Shown: one piece after another, positions 22,189 to 31,800 of the stretch
Numbering within the stretch: position 1 is the stretch's first letter
Layout: each line of letters starts with the position of its first letter
NCBI GenBank assembly: GCA_019925105.1
Contig: JAHGAU010000034.1
Coordinates: 124,001 to 188,000, forward strand
Source of the DNA: Niebla homalea
Lineage: Eukaryota; Ascomycota; Lecanoromycetes; Lecanorales; Ramalinaceae
DNA length: 64,000 nucleotides
Direction: 5' to 3'
Program-made: the position numbers and the translations under genes
The notes under the pieces: generated by a model
The model's input: only the letters and a program-made list of their open reading frames with translations
Told to the model about the DNA's origin: nothing
The model's database searches: none

Positions 22189-23921
22189 TCAGACAATAAT
22201 GTATGTACGGGCATTGCCTGGGTCTCGTTCCTCTTTAGTAAGAGCTTCAAGTACGCCCATATATTTCACTGGGTAAACTTCAAGACTACGGCACTGGCTG
22301 AGTTGGGGGCCTTCCGGTGGACCATGTTCGCGCAGAATCGAACCCCACCTCCAATTGTAACGGACAAAGCCGTCTCTCGATAAGAGACATGCAATGAGCT
22401 TATATCCATTCTTCGCAAGAGGCCTTAACAGCCAAAGGCCGCCACGACCGCTAAAGAATGCATGCATACGCACTAGCAAGTCTGTTGTGTGAATGTCGCA
22501 TTCGAGGCGCCAAGCTATCTTGTCTCCGCGCAGTAGTCTTTTTTCCCATACGGAGTTGCTCTTGATGTAAAATCTCGAGTCCGGCGTACCACGGAGAACA
22601 AGCTGGTTGTGAGAGATCATATGGTCAGGATTCTGATTGTCCTTGCGGAATTGCAGATGCGAGACAGTCTTCTTCGCTTTGCGGTCCTTAGATGTAGCTC
22701 TGAAAATATTGCCGAACAATCGAGCAGAAAGACGCCAGTCTATTACCCACGAAGGAAGTGATTTCCCGCAGATGCCATGATAGTTGGTAGTAAAAGCCTT
22801 GAATTTGACTAGGACTGCAAGACCAGCTTTCATGAGGATGACCCATGTGGCAGCACACATGATAGAAACCATATCTGCAGAGTAATCAATGGGTATGAAG
22901 AGTTCAGACTGCCTTGCTGTCAACCAATGCTTGAGTTTCATCGGTTTGGCAGCAAAACCTGTCATTCCCACGATCCCGTATATGTAATCTCTTGCATTCG
23001 TTGCGTTCAGCAGACCCGTATCTAACAGAGCATCAACGATGTATGGTCGCTGACTAGGTGTTGCCGAGAACTTGTTGAAACATCTGAGGTTTTGCATGCG
23101 TTTTTCATCCAAATTTGAGATGGCGTCCCATTGGGCGATGATCTCATCCCGACTCTCGTATGCGAGATTCTTGTTGACCTTAGTGCCGTCCTGGTCCAGT
23201 TGACTCTCCGGTCTCAGACGCGGGAGACTCCGAAGCAGCGTCGGTTCAGAAAGCAATCGAGACCACTCAAAGCAATGATTTCCATACTGGAATTTCACCT
23301 TTCGAGCGGCGAAGATCTCCTGCTGAACCCACAACCGCCTGAACCACGGCCTTGTGTACAGATACAAAACTCCTTCGACAGCACCCCAGAAGTCGAACTT
23401 GCCACCGGGACCAACAAAAGGGGGATTCGCAGAAGTCGCGAGCAATACACGTTTCATCTTTTCCTCGCCAGCACCCAGCCAAGCAATAACCTCTTCGGCT
23501 TCTGATATATCAATAGCATATTCCACACTTGCTCGTTCTTCTCGGAGCTATTGTCTTGGTTGATGCAAAGCGCGTCCACCCAGAGATACCTGTCGCGCTT
23601 CTTGGAATGTCGAAGCGCCCCTAAGGCTTCGAAAAGGTTCTGGCTGACCAGCACTTGGAAGCCGTTGCATCTGATCTCACAGACTCGTTGACCACTGCCT
23701 CAGAAATAAGACAGAGCCTCGTATGCAACGGCAAAGTCCGCTGTGGCAGAGGACGAGCGTAGACCCAAGGGCTTGAGGTTATCGTGTAGGATGTCTGCAG
23801 TGTAAAGACTGCATAGTACTTGAGAGTCAGGCACGCCATCATCGCCATGGAGGCACAGAATTCTAGTCTGATATGAATTGATAGGTCCATACAACTCGCG
23901 CGACGCGGGCGGGCTACCCAT
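22189..23921 (-). pseudogene. HET-domain (heterokaryon incompatibility) gene, broken
   Basis: Starting at ATG 23921, the frame has the HET-domain entry (YQTRILCLHGDD) and reaches EALSYF, where an in-frame TGA takes the place of the almost invariant Trp of the ALSYxWG motif. The same frame continues with GSGQRVCEIRCNGFQVLVSQ and then RYLWVDALCINQDNSSEKNEQV. There a GTGT in place of GT shifts the frame by two bases near 23530. The second frame (23526-22189) continues with EAEEVIAWLGAGEEK and RPWFRRLWVQQEIFAARKV, then the variable C-terminal region. Intact HET proteins trigger a cell-death reaction when incompatible hyphae fuse. Two independent lesions make this a pseudogene or a null allele. 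The 3' end faces the cupin gene. Confidence 0.85.
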
Positions 23922-24731
23922 TATTTCCTTTTTCGCACTTGATAGTGGGGGAATACGCTCCAGGCTCCTTGCGTTGACGGAAAAGTGTGCGAGTGGCTGA
24001 ATCACGACAATACGCACTTGCGAGAATGATCAGCTGTCATCGTGCCTGATTGCCAGGAGTAACGAGGCCATGAGATGAGGAGATCAAAGTCTTTTGGACC
24101 GGACGAAAGACATCACCCAATGACATTACAGAAATTTTTATTCGCCGATCCATTAGTTTCTCTGCATTCCCACAGGAATGCTATATAGAATGTGTCACTA
24201 ACGCACGACTAACGCACAATGCAATTCGGCAAGAATCATGTCCATCCCACAGGCACCCGAATCAGCTAAAGCATTCCTTTGTTCGCACGAGCTCTGACAA
24301 CCATTGTCGAGTCATGGTCGAGTGCAGAAGCGTGATCCATCAGGATGGAGCAAGTCTGTCACCAGAGACTAACCTGTCACCAACCATAGAGCAATCTTTA
24401 CACCTCCGTAAAACCATGTGAGAACGAGAGCAAAGTCGCAGGAAAAGAATTTGCTTGCGAGGTTTCCGGTGGAGTGGCACCAATCATATAAGCTTTGATG
24501 ATTACGTAATGTCATCTCCAACTACTTGGCCCTCGTTGCCTCAGTCCCTCAGACGTGTGTGGCTTTGCCATGCCTTAGCCACAGCGGGCTGTGGAGGCCG
24601 TAGAAGAAAGGGCCATTTGTCAGCCACTATCTAGCCCGAATCTACATAGCGTCTGAGGGACTGAGGCAAGGCCCTCGCCATGATTCTCCTCATGCTCCAC
24701 GCCCACTGACCTCGCACGCCTTGCCCACACT
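23922..24731. other. intergenic between HET relic and small spliced gene
   Basis: A divergent upstream region. The HET frame stays open to about 24017, so a slightly earlier start is possible. Nothing else is recognised. Confidence 0.3.
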
Positions 24732-25104
24732 ATGCCAATCAAGCCCAAGGAGGTAGCAACCGCAATCTTCACCCTCGCCATCATCGTCACCGGGGCAAAG
24801 CTCGGCTCGGACCTCAAGACCGAGCGGAAAGTCGCAAAGGTCTGCCTTGTCCTTCCCTTTCCCCCATCTTCTCCGTCTACTTCTACACAATCATTGATGG
24901 CGCAAAACTGATAGATCATGTTCACAGGAAGTCCAAGTTATCAAGCAGCAGCCTACACAAGAGCGAATCGCGCATCTGGAGCAGAGTCGGGATGGATTGG
25001 TGGCGCAAAAGATGGAGCTTGAGGAAAAGATCAGGGAATTGAGGGACAGAAAGGAAGGTGGGAACAGCAAAAGGAAGGTCGAAGGCGGATGGAGGCTGGG
25101 TTAA
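24732..25104 (+). CDS. small membrane/coiled-coil protein, two exons, 94 aa
   Basis: Exon 1 (24732-24839) encodes MPIKPKEVATAIFTLAIIVT and the rest of a short hydrophobic segment followed by KLGSDLKTERKVAK. An 88-bp intron (GTCTGC ... TTCACAG) joins in phase 0 to exon 2 (24928-25104), which encodes EVQVIKQQPTQERIAHLEQS and a charged helix with heptad-like leucines (KMELEEKIRELRDRK) before TAA. The two exons form one continuous sensible protein: a single N-terminal membrane anchor and a C-terminal coiled coil. This layout is common in small mitochondrial or ER membrane assembly factors, but I do not recognise the family. The donor GTCTGC is weak. If the intron is retained, the frame ends inside it. 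Confidence 0.6.
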
Positions 25105-25545
25105 GAGATCATGTTCCCAACTACTCTCACTAAGGGCATCTGCACGCTCCATTCAAAGCAGCTTCGTGGCTTTTCCCGGGCGCCATGGTATGACAAGCTC
25201 GATGCGTATGGACTCCATAAACATAGCGCAACCGTGTCTGTGTGGCGCTGATCCCGATCACGACATACAACGACATGAAGAGTCTCGGGGCAACATGATG
25301 AGAGGTGAGGGCGTCAAACTTGGTAAGCAAGTTTTGTGAGAGACGTACATCCCTGCCCGATCTCACATCAAGATCTTTGCTGTGGGAACATGAGTCTATC
25401 CCGTGTGGCTGAAACTTTAGCATTTGACAAATAGAGATTATCAGATCGAATACCTGCTTCGACATTTTCGCGCGCCCACGCTTCAATCAATCTGTATCCT
25501 CCCGATGGTGCCTCGCCATCGTCTTATCTCCCGAAGTTATTCGGC

Positions 25546-26559
25546 TCATTTCAACCATGTGTTGATCTCGTCATATTCGGTGACATTGGAGAGTGCTAGA
25601 ATCTTGGGGAGGCTGGCCGCACCAGTTGAAGATTCCGCCGCGCGGTAGCCCTCTTGTTTCAGTCCAGCCAGAAAAGTGGCGATGTCCTCCTGCAATGGAA
25701 GCCCGATGACAGTGAGCGACTCGATCCATCCAGAGCCTTCTTCTATGTCAAACCCGGTGTTCAGCCATACGGCAACAGCGTCACGGTCCATCATGAATTG
25801 CTGGAAGGTGACCTGTCGCACCTTGAGACCTCGAAAGAGATCTTGCATGAGGCCCATAAATGATTTCTTCCGCCTTCTCTGGATTTCTTCGATGCCCTCG
25901 AGATAACAGACATCCCAACACAGAGTACCCAAATCCAGTATCATCGATTTCAACCCTGTGGAAGCGATGGTGCGCAATGCACGGCCTTCCCAGATCCAAC
26001 CAATGTAAATCTTCCTACAATTCCTAAAAGCGCTTGAGGAGTGACAAAGTTCGTGGTCCTCACTGAGCACGCTTGCGTGAGACTTGATAAGTAATCCAGC
26101 AGTCCAAAGGTTTGGTACACCGTAGAGCAGGTCGATGGAATTCATTGCCAAATGGACGTGCTGAACTTGATGGCCGTATCGTTGCAACCACCTCTGCGCA
26201 AGGTGGCGTTGCTTGTGCCCGCGCAGACATCCGAGTTCCATGCAGCTATGATTATCGTCCTCGATAGGCTTTCCTAATCGCATCTCAGTGCAACCATTTT
26301 TGTTAGTGCAACGACCAAGAGAGCATCGATGGGTGGGAGGGATGCGAATTTGACACCTGTTCCGTTCGAACAGGACCTTGGCTGCCTCTGTGGCAATTTG
26401 ACGATTGACCTGTAACATTGCCAGCGAAGGGAGCGGCTTGTCGTTTGGACCGCATGTCGTGTGGACTCCTGGAGTCAGTATCTCATCACAGGGAAAGATG
26501 TAATGATAGATGTGATCTCTTATCTCCTGCGGCAACTTCTCGAGGCGTGAGAGAGGCAT
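25546..26559 (-). CDS. F-box-like protein, 337 aa, single exon
   Basis: The start is ATG 26559, two codons after an upstream GTG. The N-terminus is MTMPLSRLEKLPQEIRDHIY when counted from that GTG, with the F-box-like helix at about residues 5-20, then the second motif LAMLQVNRQIATEAAKVLFE at about 47-66. A cysteine-rich middle section (CSLGRCTNKNGCTEM) could be a structural knuckle. A later STGLKSMILDLG is shared in part with the gene at 28736 (STGLKSLVIDIE), so these two are the nearest relatives. No catalytic domain is seen. An SCF-type adaptor role is inferred. Confidence 0.8.
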   Translation of the reverse strand: MPLSRLEKLPQEIRDHIYHYIFPCDEILTPGVHTTCGPNDKPLPSLAMLQVNRQIATEAAKVLFERNRCQIRIPPTHRCSLGRCTNKNGCTEMRLGKPIEDDNHSCMELGCLRGHKQRHLAQRWLQRYGHQVQHVHLAMNSIDLLYGVPNLWTAGLLIKSHASVLSEDHELCHSSSAFRNCRKIYIGWIWEGRALRTIASTGLKSMILDLGTLCWDVCYLEGIEEIQRRRKKSFMGLMQDLFRGLKVRQVTFQQFMMDRDAVAVWLNTGFDIEEGSGWIESLTVIGLPLQEDIATFLAGLKQEGYRAAESSTGAASLPKILALSNVTEYDEINTWLK

Positions 26560-26991
26560 AGTCACAAGAGTCTTGAAAGATCAGGGTAGAGCGTTAAAGG
26601 CGGCCTCGAGTGGAAGAAGGGTGTGTACGATGTAAGATGCAGTGACTGATGGATTCGCCAAAAGGAATTCGGCTGAAGGGAATGTATCGAACTGCTTCAG
26701 AATGTCCGTGTCGTGCAAGCATGACACAGGTTTTGTCACGGTACGCCATGCCCCGGAAAACACTGATCTCAGTGTTGCATGCACGAGTGAAGAAGTCAAC
26801 AAAGGAATCATTGCCACGTTATTGACTATGACAGGTCAAAGTTCGGCTCAGCTACACTGCGTCTTGTCACAAGCAGATTTGGTGATGCACCAAAACCGTG
26901 CTACGAGAGGTATCTCGCTAGAGCCTGGCTGTGGATGCGTCAACCTCTGTGCTGCAGCCCCTTTAAAGGCACGACTCTGAGGACACTTGAT

Positions 26992-27291
26992 TCAATACCA
27001 TGGTGGACAGTATTCACCATCAGACTCGTTCGTCAGGAGACTCGCCAGCGTATTCTTCACCCGCACAACCGATCCCAAGGCTTCCAAAACTTCGTGTGCC
27101 TCAAGGATACCGACCAAGCCGCGGACATAGAGGTGTCCCACCACTGCCTGCCCCCTGCCTTCCTCGCCTATACCATTGTGGACTGCCCATGTCTCCTCGT
27201 TGAAACCCACATAGCAATAGCGACCCTCCCGGCGAAGGTATTTGAGGTCGGTGCGTTCACTGTACAGGCCTGTCAGCGAAGCTTGCACCAT
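26992..27291 (-). CDS. hypothetical protein, 99 aa
   Basis: ATG 27291 to TGA 26992. The frame has protein-like composition and G/C-ending codons (for example REGRYCYVGFNEETWAV and GQAVVGHLYVRGLVGILEAH) and starts immediately after a cluster of ATTCATGAAT palindromes. No family is recognised and there are no signal or membrane segments. The opposite strand is also open across much of it, but with a less protein-like composition. It could be a fragment of a longer gene. Confidence 0.3.
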   Translation of the reverse strand: MVQASLTGLYSERTDLKYLRREGRYCYVGFNEETWAVHNGIGEEGRGQAVVGHLYVRGLVGILEAHEVLEALGSVVRVKNTLASLLTNESDGEYCPPWY

Positions 27292-27383
27292 TCTCAACAC
27301 TTGTCACGTCTCAATCATGAATCTCGGCCATTCATGAATGGGCGGTCCTGATTCATAGATTAGCCAGCTATTCATGAACATAA

Positions 27384-27985
27384 TCACGTATGTGGGCAAA
27401 CACATACAACACTTATGCACGTCCTTGCCAACCAAGCAAGTCGCCGCTCTAAAGGAGAAAGGATGTCCCACTGCAGAGCGCAGCTAAAAGCGCCACTTCG
27501 CCTTCCATCGCCCTTGTCGCCATCCTGGCCCTCGTCGCCATCCTGGCCCTCGTCGCCATCCTGGCCCTCGTCGCCATCCTGGCCCTCGTCGCCATCCTGG
27601 CCCTCGTCGCCATCCTGCCCCTTGTCGCCACCCTTGATCTTTTCGCCACCCTCGACCTCGTCGCTACCCTCGCTGCCCTCCCCCTCGTCGCCACCCTCGC
27701 CCTTGTCGCTACCCTCGCCTTGTTCGCCACCCTCGTTACTACTATGTCGTCCTGGCACCATTTCACCGTCGGTTTCGTTAATACCTTTACAGCGGCCCTC
27801 ACCGACGAGGATGGGAATAAGAGTAACAACAAGGATAGCGACGACGGTGATCTTGAGGGCGGTGGTGAGTGCGGTGAGGACAGTAGTAGTGTTGGGTGCT
27901 GCAAGGATGCTGTAAAGAATGCTGGCTTCGCGACAGCAGCGACGCGGCGAGGTCCTGCAAGCCTTATGCAGTGCTTAAAAGCAGC
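27384..27985 (-). CDS. acidic hexapeptide-repeat protein with one membrane segment (5' end unresolved)
   Basis: The frame that ends at 27384 is open upstream past its first ATG (27761) to about 27985. This upstream part encodes EASILYSILAAPNTTTVLTA and then a hydrophobic segment, ITVVAILVVTLIPILVGEG. Downstream comes a Gly/Glu/Asp-rich region (EGSDKGEGGDEGEGSEG), about six perfect GQDGDE repeats, and a short basic and Trp-containing tail. The hydrophobic segment joined to an acidic repeat domain suggests a single-pass or anchored surface protein. No start codon lies in the open part, so a short upstream exon is likely (acceptors TTGCAG and TTACAG are available near 27905-27955). The other five frames through the repeat are also open, because the unit is 18 bp. 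I prefer this one for its plausible membrane segment. Confidence 0.4.
27504..27735 (-). repeat. 18-bp tandem repeat
   Basis: On the plus strand the unit is CTCGTCGCCATCCTGGCC, near-perfect for about six copies (27511-27620) and then degenerate to about 27735. The 18-bp period keeps every frame open and codes for GQDGDE on the minus strand. Confidence 0.9.
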
Positions 27986-28735
27986 ACCATAGTATTTATG
28001 AATCGTGTCTAGCTTCATGGTTTCGACGGCTCATTCACGAATGAGGCTCTATTCAAGAATGGGCATGGGTGTTTTAGGAGTGAGCGATGGCATATTCAGG
28101 TAATGAAGTTCTTTATGAATAAGCTGGACTGAACAATTCTATCTGCAGCACAAGATCAGCTCTGCGGTGTCGTATAGGTATGACACTGTTTGTGCAATGT
28201 TGCAATATGCCTAAAAGACCCGATTGCATCAGAGCGTGGATGGACTTCAAAGCTAACAAAGAGGATCACAACACTCCATTGCTCAATGCACATTGACACC
28301 TTGCACTTTTCTTGGCTCGGTCACGCACTTATCACATTCCGTAATGGGTCAAAAAGGCAACTCAAATTAAATGCAGTTTTGTTTTCAGAATGGACCAATG
28401 TCTCTAGCTTGTCAATGCCGTGGATGTAAAGCCAGTCCTTCTCATTTTCAACCACTGCAATCATCGAGGTCATTGTACCTATAACGTCTTCACCCCCACG
28501 CACCGATCAGACCCACGGACGACAAGGCGGCCTTCACCGTCTTTGAACAGCAGAGCACGCAAAACAAGATTCTTCTCCATATTGCTTAATCCGTCATCCT
28601 TAGGATCGAGATAATACCTTCGCTGGAATGTAACACCGTACGAGCCGATCCACCATTCTTGATGCGCCCGTGGATCTCTTTGATCGCTACCACTATCGAA
28701 ACCATTTGTGGTCAGTTGGCCTCATGTTCTGAATC

Positions 28736-29452
28736 CTACCGCTCCAACCAAGCACTAAAGACCGCTCGAGCCTCCACAAAGTCACGCAACCCGTAAATAG
28801 TCAGATGCTTCACCACACTCTTAACGTTATGCCCTCGGCTCTCAAACGGAGGATCCATCGCCTCTTCCGCGCACCAAATGCCATCTTCATGCACTTGAAG
28901 CCATATTACTGTCAAGCGTCCAACAACGAGATTCTTCATCAACCATTGCAGCATTCCCACCAAGGCCACCTTTCGGACACGTAGCGCCCCCTCCCCCGTG
29001 CCGGGTTCGATGTCGATGACCAAGGACTTCAAGCCAGTACTTGCCAGGCCGTCCAACATATTCCTCTCCCATTGCCATATTTTTTCTGACTCTTTGATAT
29101 CGACTGATTGACCATGGAATATGGCGTAATAAGCATCGAGAAAGTCGATCTTGATATCCATCTCGACTTGCTGGATGACTGGACCGAAGCGTTGCCAGGT
29201 TGATGCTGCGGCTGGATGTCCAACATGACCCGCCCCAGCAGAATCGAGGTCTACGACATTGTTGCCGTACAAATATGCCCCAGCTTCGCTGTATATATTG
29301 CGATTTGTGACCAAGATAGCGGAAATAGGTAAATACCACGGGTCCCCCACGAATTCTTGTCGGTAAGGCACAAGTCTCTTCCCTGAGGGCAACACTTCTT
29401 CGTAAACTCGTAAGCGCAGCTCAGCAGGGAGCTTCTCAAATGCAAATAGCAT
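28736..29452 (-). CDS. F-box-like protein, 238 aa, single exon
   Basis: I chose ATG 29452 because it places MLFAFEKLPAELRLRVYEEV at the very N-terminus, as in other members of the family. The frame is open further upstream but without an ATG. The second motif is AILVTNRNIYSEAGAYLYGN at about residues 41-60. A middle part STGLKSLVIDIE matches the 337-aa protein at 25546, and the C-terminus ends in ARAVFSAWLER before TAG. It is shorter than most members. Function inferred only as an F-box-type adaptor. Confidence 0.75.
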   Translation of the reverse strand: MLFAFEKLPAELRLRVYEEVLPSGKRLVPYRQEFVGDPWYLPISAILVTNRNIYSEAGAYLYGNNVVDLDSAGAGHVGHPAAASTWQRFGPVIQQVEMDIKIDFLDAYYAIFHGQSVDIKESEKIWQWERNMLDGLASTGLKSLVIDIEPGTGEGALRVRKVALVGMLQWLMKNLVVGRLTVIWLQVHEDGIWCAEEAMDPPFESRGHNVKSVVKHLTIYGLRDFVEARAVFSAWLER

Positions 29453-30399
29453 GGCTGCACTCTCTGTGAAGACAGCTGATGGTACTTCCAATCTCGCTCC
29501 GAAGTGGTTGCATGTGGCGATGGGGACGGTTGATGCTTGTACGCCTGGATGTGTTGATCGACACAAAACTCAAAAGACAGTCTACCGCGACTACCCGCAC
29601 CCCAATAGCACTAGCTCTATCAAAATCCCAAATCCAGCCAACCCACCATTCCTCTTTCGATCATTTCACCACCACGTGATGATGGACTTTCACAATTTAG
29701 TGGGGTACAGCTTTGAACGACCGTGTTTCTATGAATTCGATGTTCAGAGTTGCCTTTTACAGTTAGTCTGGTCACGCGTCAGGGTAAAATGCACGGAGCG
29801 CTAGAGATTAGATTGACTGGCTGCACCCGTGAATGGGAAAGCAGTCACTTGTTTTACAACAACTAAGAAGAGGCATGTATACATGTTGATTGTTACGACG
29901 GATGAACACCTGCCTTTTCATGACGGTCATGGCGTCTTGAATCTGTAGAAAGCGAGACACGACTGGCAAATTCCAGACATTTCCTTGCATCAGTCGAGAC
30001 GGCGAGAACGGAACTAGAACTTCTGGTAGACGATCCTCATATTTTCAAGTTGACCTTTGATGAACGGAGCGGGAAGGTAAATTGTCAGCTTAGGTGCAGG
30101 CATGGTGGTAGGTATATTGCATGACACTTGTATACATCATCACTTGGCTGTACATCCCAGAGCACCTGGGTATTGCTGCAGATAGATTCATGCAACCTAC
30201 ATAGATCATACACACTCAATTCACTGAGTTCATACCTATCCATCCCACTCATGCGTGTATCATGCGTGTGACATATCTGAACTATACGCTATCTATGCTC
30301 ACCCAGCAATGGAACATGAACCCAGTTAGACCAGCAATCGCCTCGAGCCGTCCGCCTCGGCCTTTGATCCATAATGTCTTGCGTCTTGACCGCTCTTTC
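29453..30399. other. intergenic
   Basis: No supported gene. The region includes CATG- and TATA-rich sequence near 30120-30270 but no clear promoter element. Confidence 0.3.
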
Positions 30400-30630
30400 C
30401 TACTCAGCATCTGGCGGGTTGCTCGGGGAGTGATGACAGTCTGCATATCCACTCTGGATGAACCAAATTTTACTCTTATCGAATGCCTTACTGGAAATGC
30501 ACCAGCCGACGTATTCACCTGCGTTACGGCAGGTTGTCCACAGTCCGTCGGAATGCCCGCTGCCATCATCCTCACCACAGTATACAAAGGCCGCGGCGTT
30601 GCTACAACTGATGTCGTAGGGTCCATTGCG
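30400..30630 (-). CDS. possible small cysteine-rich protein, 3' two exons
   Basis: Two minus-strand exons fit together. The first, 30630-30576, is preceded by acceptor ATTAG and encodes RNGPYDISCSNAAAFVYC. After a 57-bp intron (GTGAGG ... CGCAG, 30575-30519) comes 30518-30400, encoding GEYVGWCISSKAFDKSKIWF and a Cys/His/Pro-containing tail ending in TAG. The phase-1 join is consistent. Cysteine density is high for the length. No signal peptide or start exon could be fixed upstream (up to about 30800), so the gene may be incomplete or the model wrong. A plus-strand frame of 154 codons covers the same DNA and is an alternative. Confidence 0.35.
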   Translation of the reverse strand, partial: RNGPYDISCSNAAAFVYCGEDDGSGHSDGLWTTCRNAGEYVGWCISSKAFDKSKIWFIQSGYADCHHSPSNPPDAE

Positions 30631-30802
30631 CTAATGATCCGGCCCCAATGTGCAGCCAGTCATCCATTTTTTCCAGAACAACTAATTGTTACTAGTGCAA
30701 ATGTCAAGCCGGAAGTGCTGCAATAAGCCAAGACTGTGCAATCCCGCAAGCTGGGAATGATGGATATGGTACCGCGCTTACGTACAAGAATGAGACTTCA
30801 TC

Positions 30803-31800
30803 TCACTTATCCCCCAACAACATCGCACTCCACACCACCTCCCTCAATCTCTCATCTCCAATCAACCCCTGCCGATGCCTCTCCTTCAACTCGCTCTCCC
30901 CCATCTTCAACCCCACCTTCATTCCCCCTCCTGCACTAATCAGCCCTGTCGCCTTACCAGCTTCATCCCACATCTTCCGCAGACTCTCCAGTCAGTGACA
31001 CTACGTCGGCGCCGTCTTGCTCACGAGCGGGATATGCCCCGCCTTCCCCCTCGCCGCAATCTGCACGCTCAGGAGCCCATGGCCCTTGACAGGCCTAATC
31101 AATTCACACACCTGTCTGGCAATGGCAGACTGTTTCTCCCAGCCGAAGAAGTGCAGGAAATTGGTGGCGTAGATGATATCCTGCTGTCCCTCCAACCTCC
31201 CCCTCCACGCACCCGCATCATCATTGAAGATATCGCCCGGGAATCCACGTCGATTTTCCCATCATCGTTGAACAGCTCTTTCGACAGCACGAAGAAGCAG
31301 GGTTCGAGGTCGAGGGCTGTGATGTTCGTCGTGAGCGCCCCTTTGGCTGCGAGTTTACGGATGTCCTGGGAGAAGCAGGAGCCGAGGTCGAGGAAGGTGG
31401 TGTCTTGGGCTTTGAGGCGGGTGAGGATGATGGGGTAGAGGGCGTGCTCGGAGAGGGGGCACTTGAGGAAGCGGAGGAGGGCTATGCAGAGCAAGCGGCA
31501 GATGCGGTAGGTGCGACGTTGCTATTGTGGCAGCGTCAGCAAGGTACAAGGGCGTGCTTCCCTAGTCGCGCGAGCAAAGCGCTAAAGGGTTGATGAAGGC
31601 ATTGTGATTGGTGAAGGGGAAATGAACGATGTCAATGACGTGGGGGGGGATATCGTCCGCGGGGATCTTGGAGTAGGTACGCAGGAGCTTGACACCGGCT
31701 GCGAATATTGGAGAGCTTCACCATTGATTGATCGAGTAGGAGAGAGTCATCGTACTGAGGATCCATCGCAACTTGTTTGCTAGCGGGTGGACGAGGCATG
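30803..31800 (-). pseudogene. SAM-dependent methyltransferase, degraded
   Basis: Reading leftwards, a first piece near 31690-31620 encodes VKLLRTYSKIPADDIPPHVI. An acceptor (CTGAC ... AATAG, 31522) opens an exon with LLRFLKCPLSEHALYPIILT, then the SAM-binding glycine motif TTFLDLGSCFSQDIRKLA and an acidic strand ITALDLEP. A one-base frameshift lies near 31240. The next frame has QQDIIYATNFLHFFGWEKQ and ARQVCELIRPVKGHGLLSVQ, matching the later strands of class I methyltransferases. Then come in-frame TAG and TGA codons, after which the frame continues with ESLRKMWDEAGKATGLISAG to a final TGA at 30803. This fold transfers a methyl group from S-adenosylmethionine; the substrate is unknown. The lesions make it a pseudogene. 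Confidence 0.7.

Noticed and set aside
23521..23560. A tiny intron at the HET frameshift
   Set aside because: The only GT..AG span there is about 27 bp, too short for a spliceosomal intron; a GT dinucleotide gain explains the shift better.
27415..27915. Plus-strand WPSSPS-repeat frame
   Set aside because: An 18-bp array is open in every frame. This frame has no hydrophobic anchor or signal and a low-complexity composition; the minus-strand GQDGDE frame is more protein-like.
31621..31800. Confident first exon MPRPPASKQVAMDPQ for the methyltransferase
   Set aside because: This start lies in a different frame from the recognised KLLRTYSKIP part and no splice join restores it, so it was left as an uncertain part of the pseudogene.
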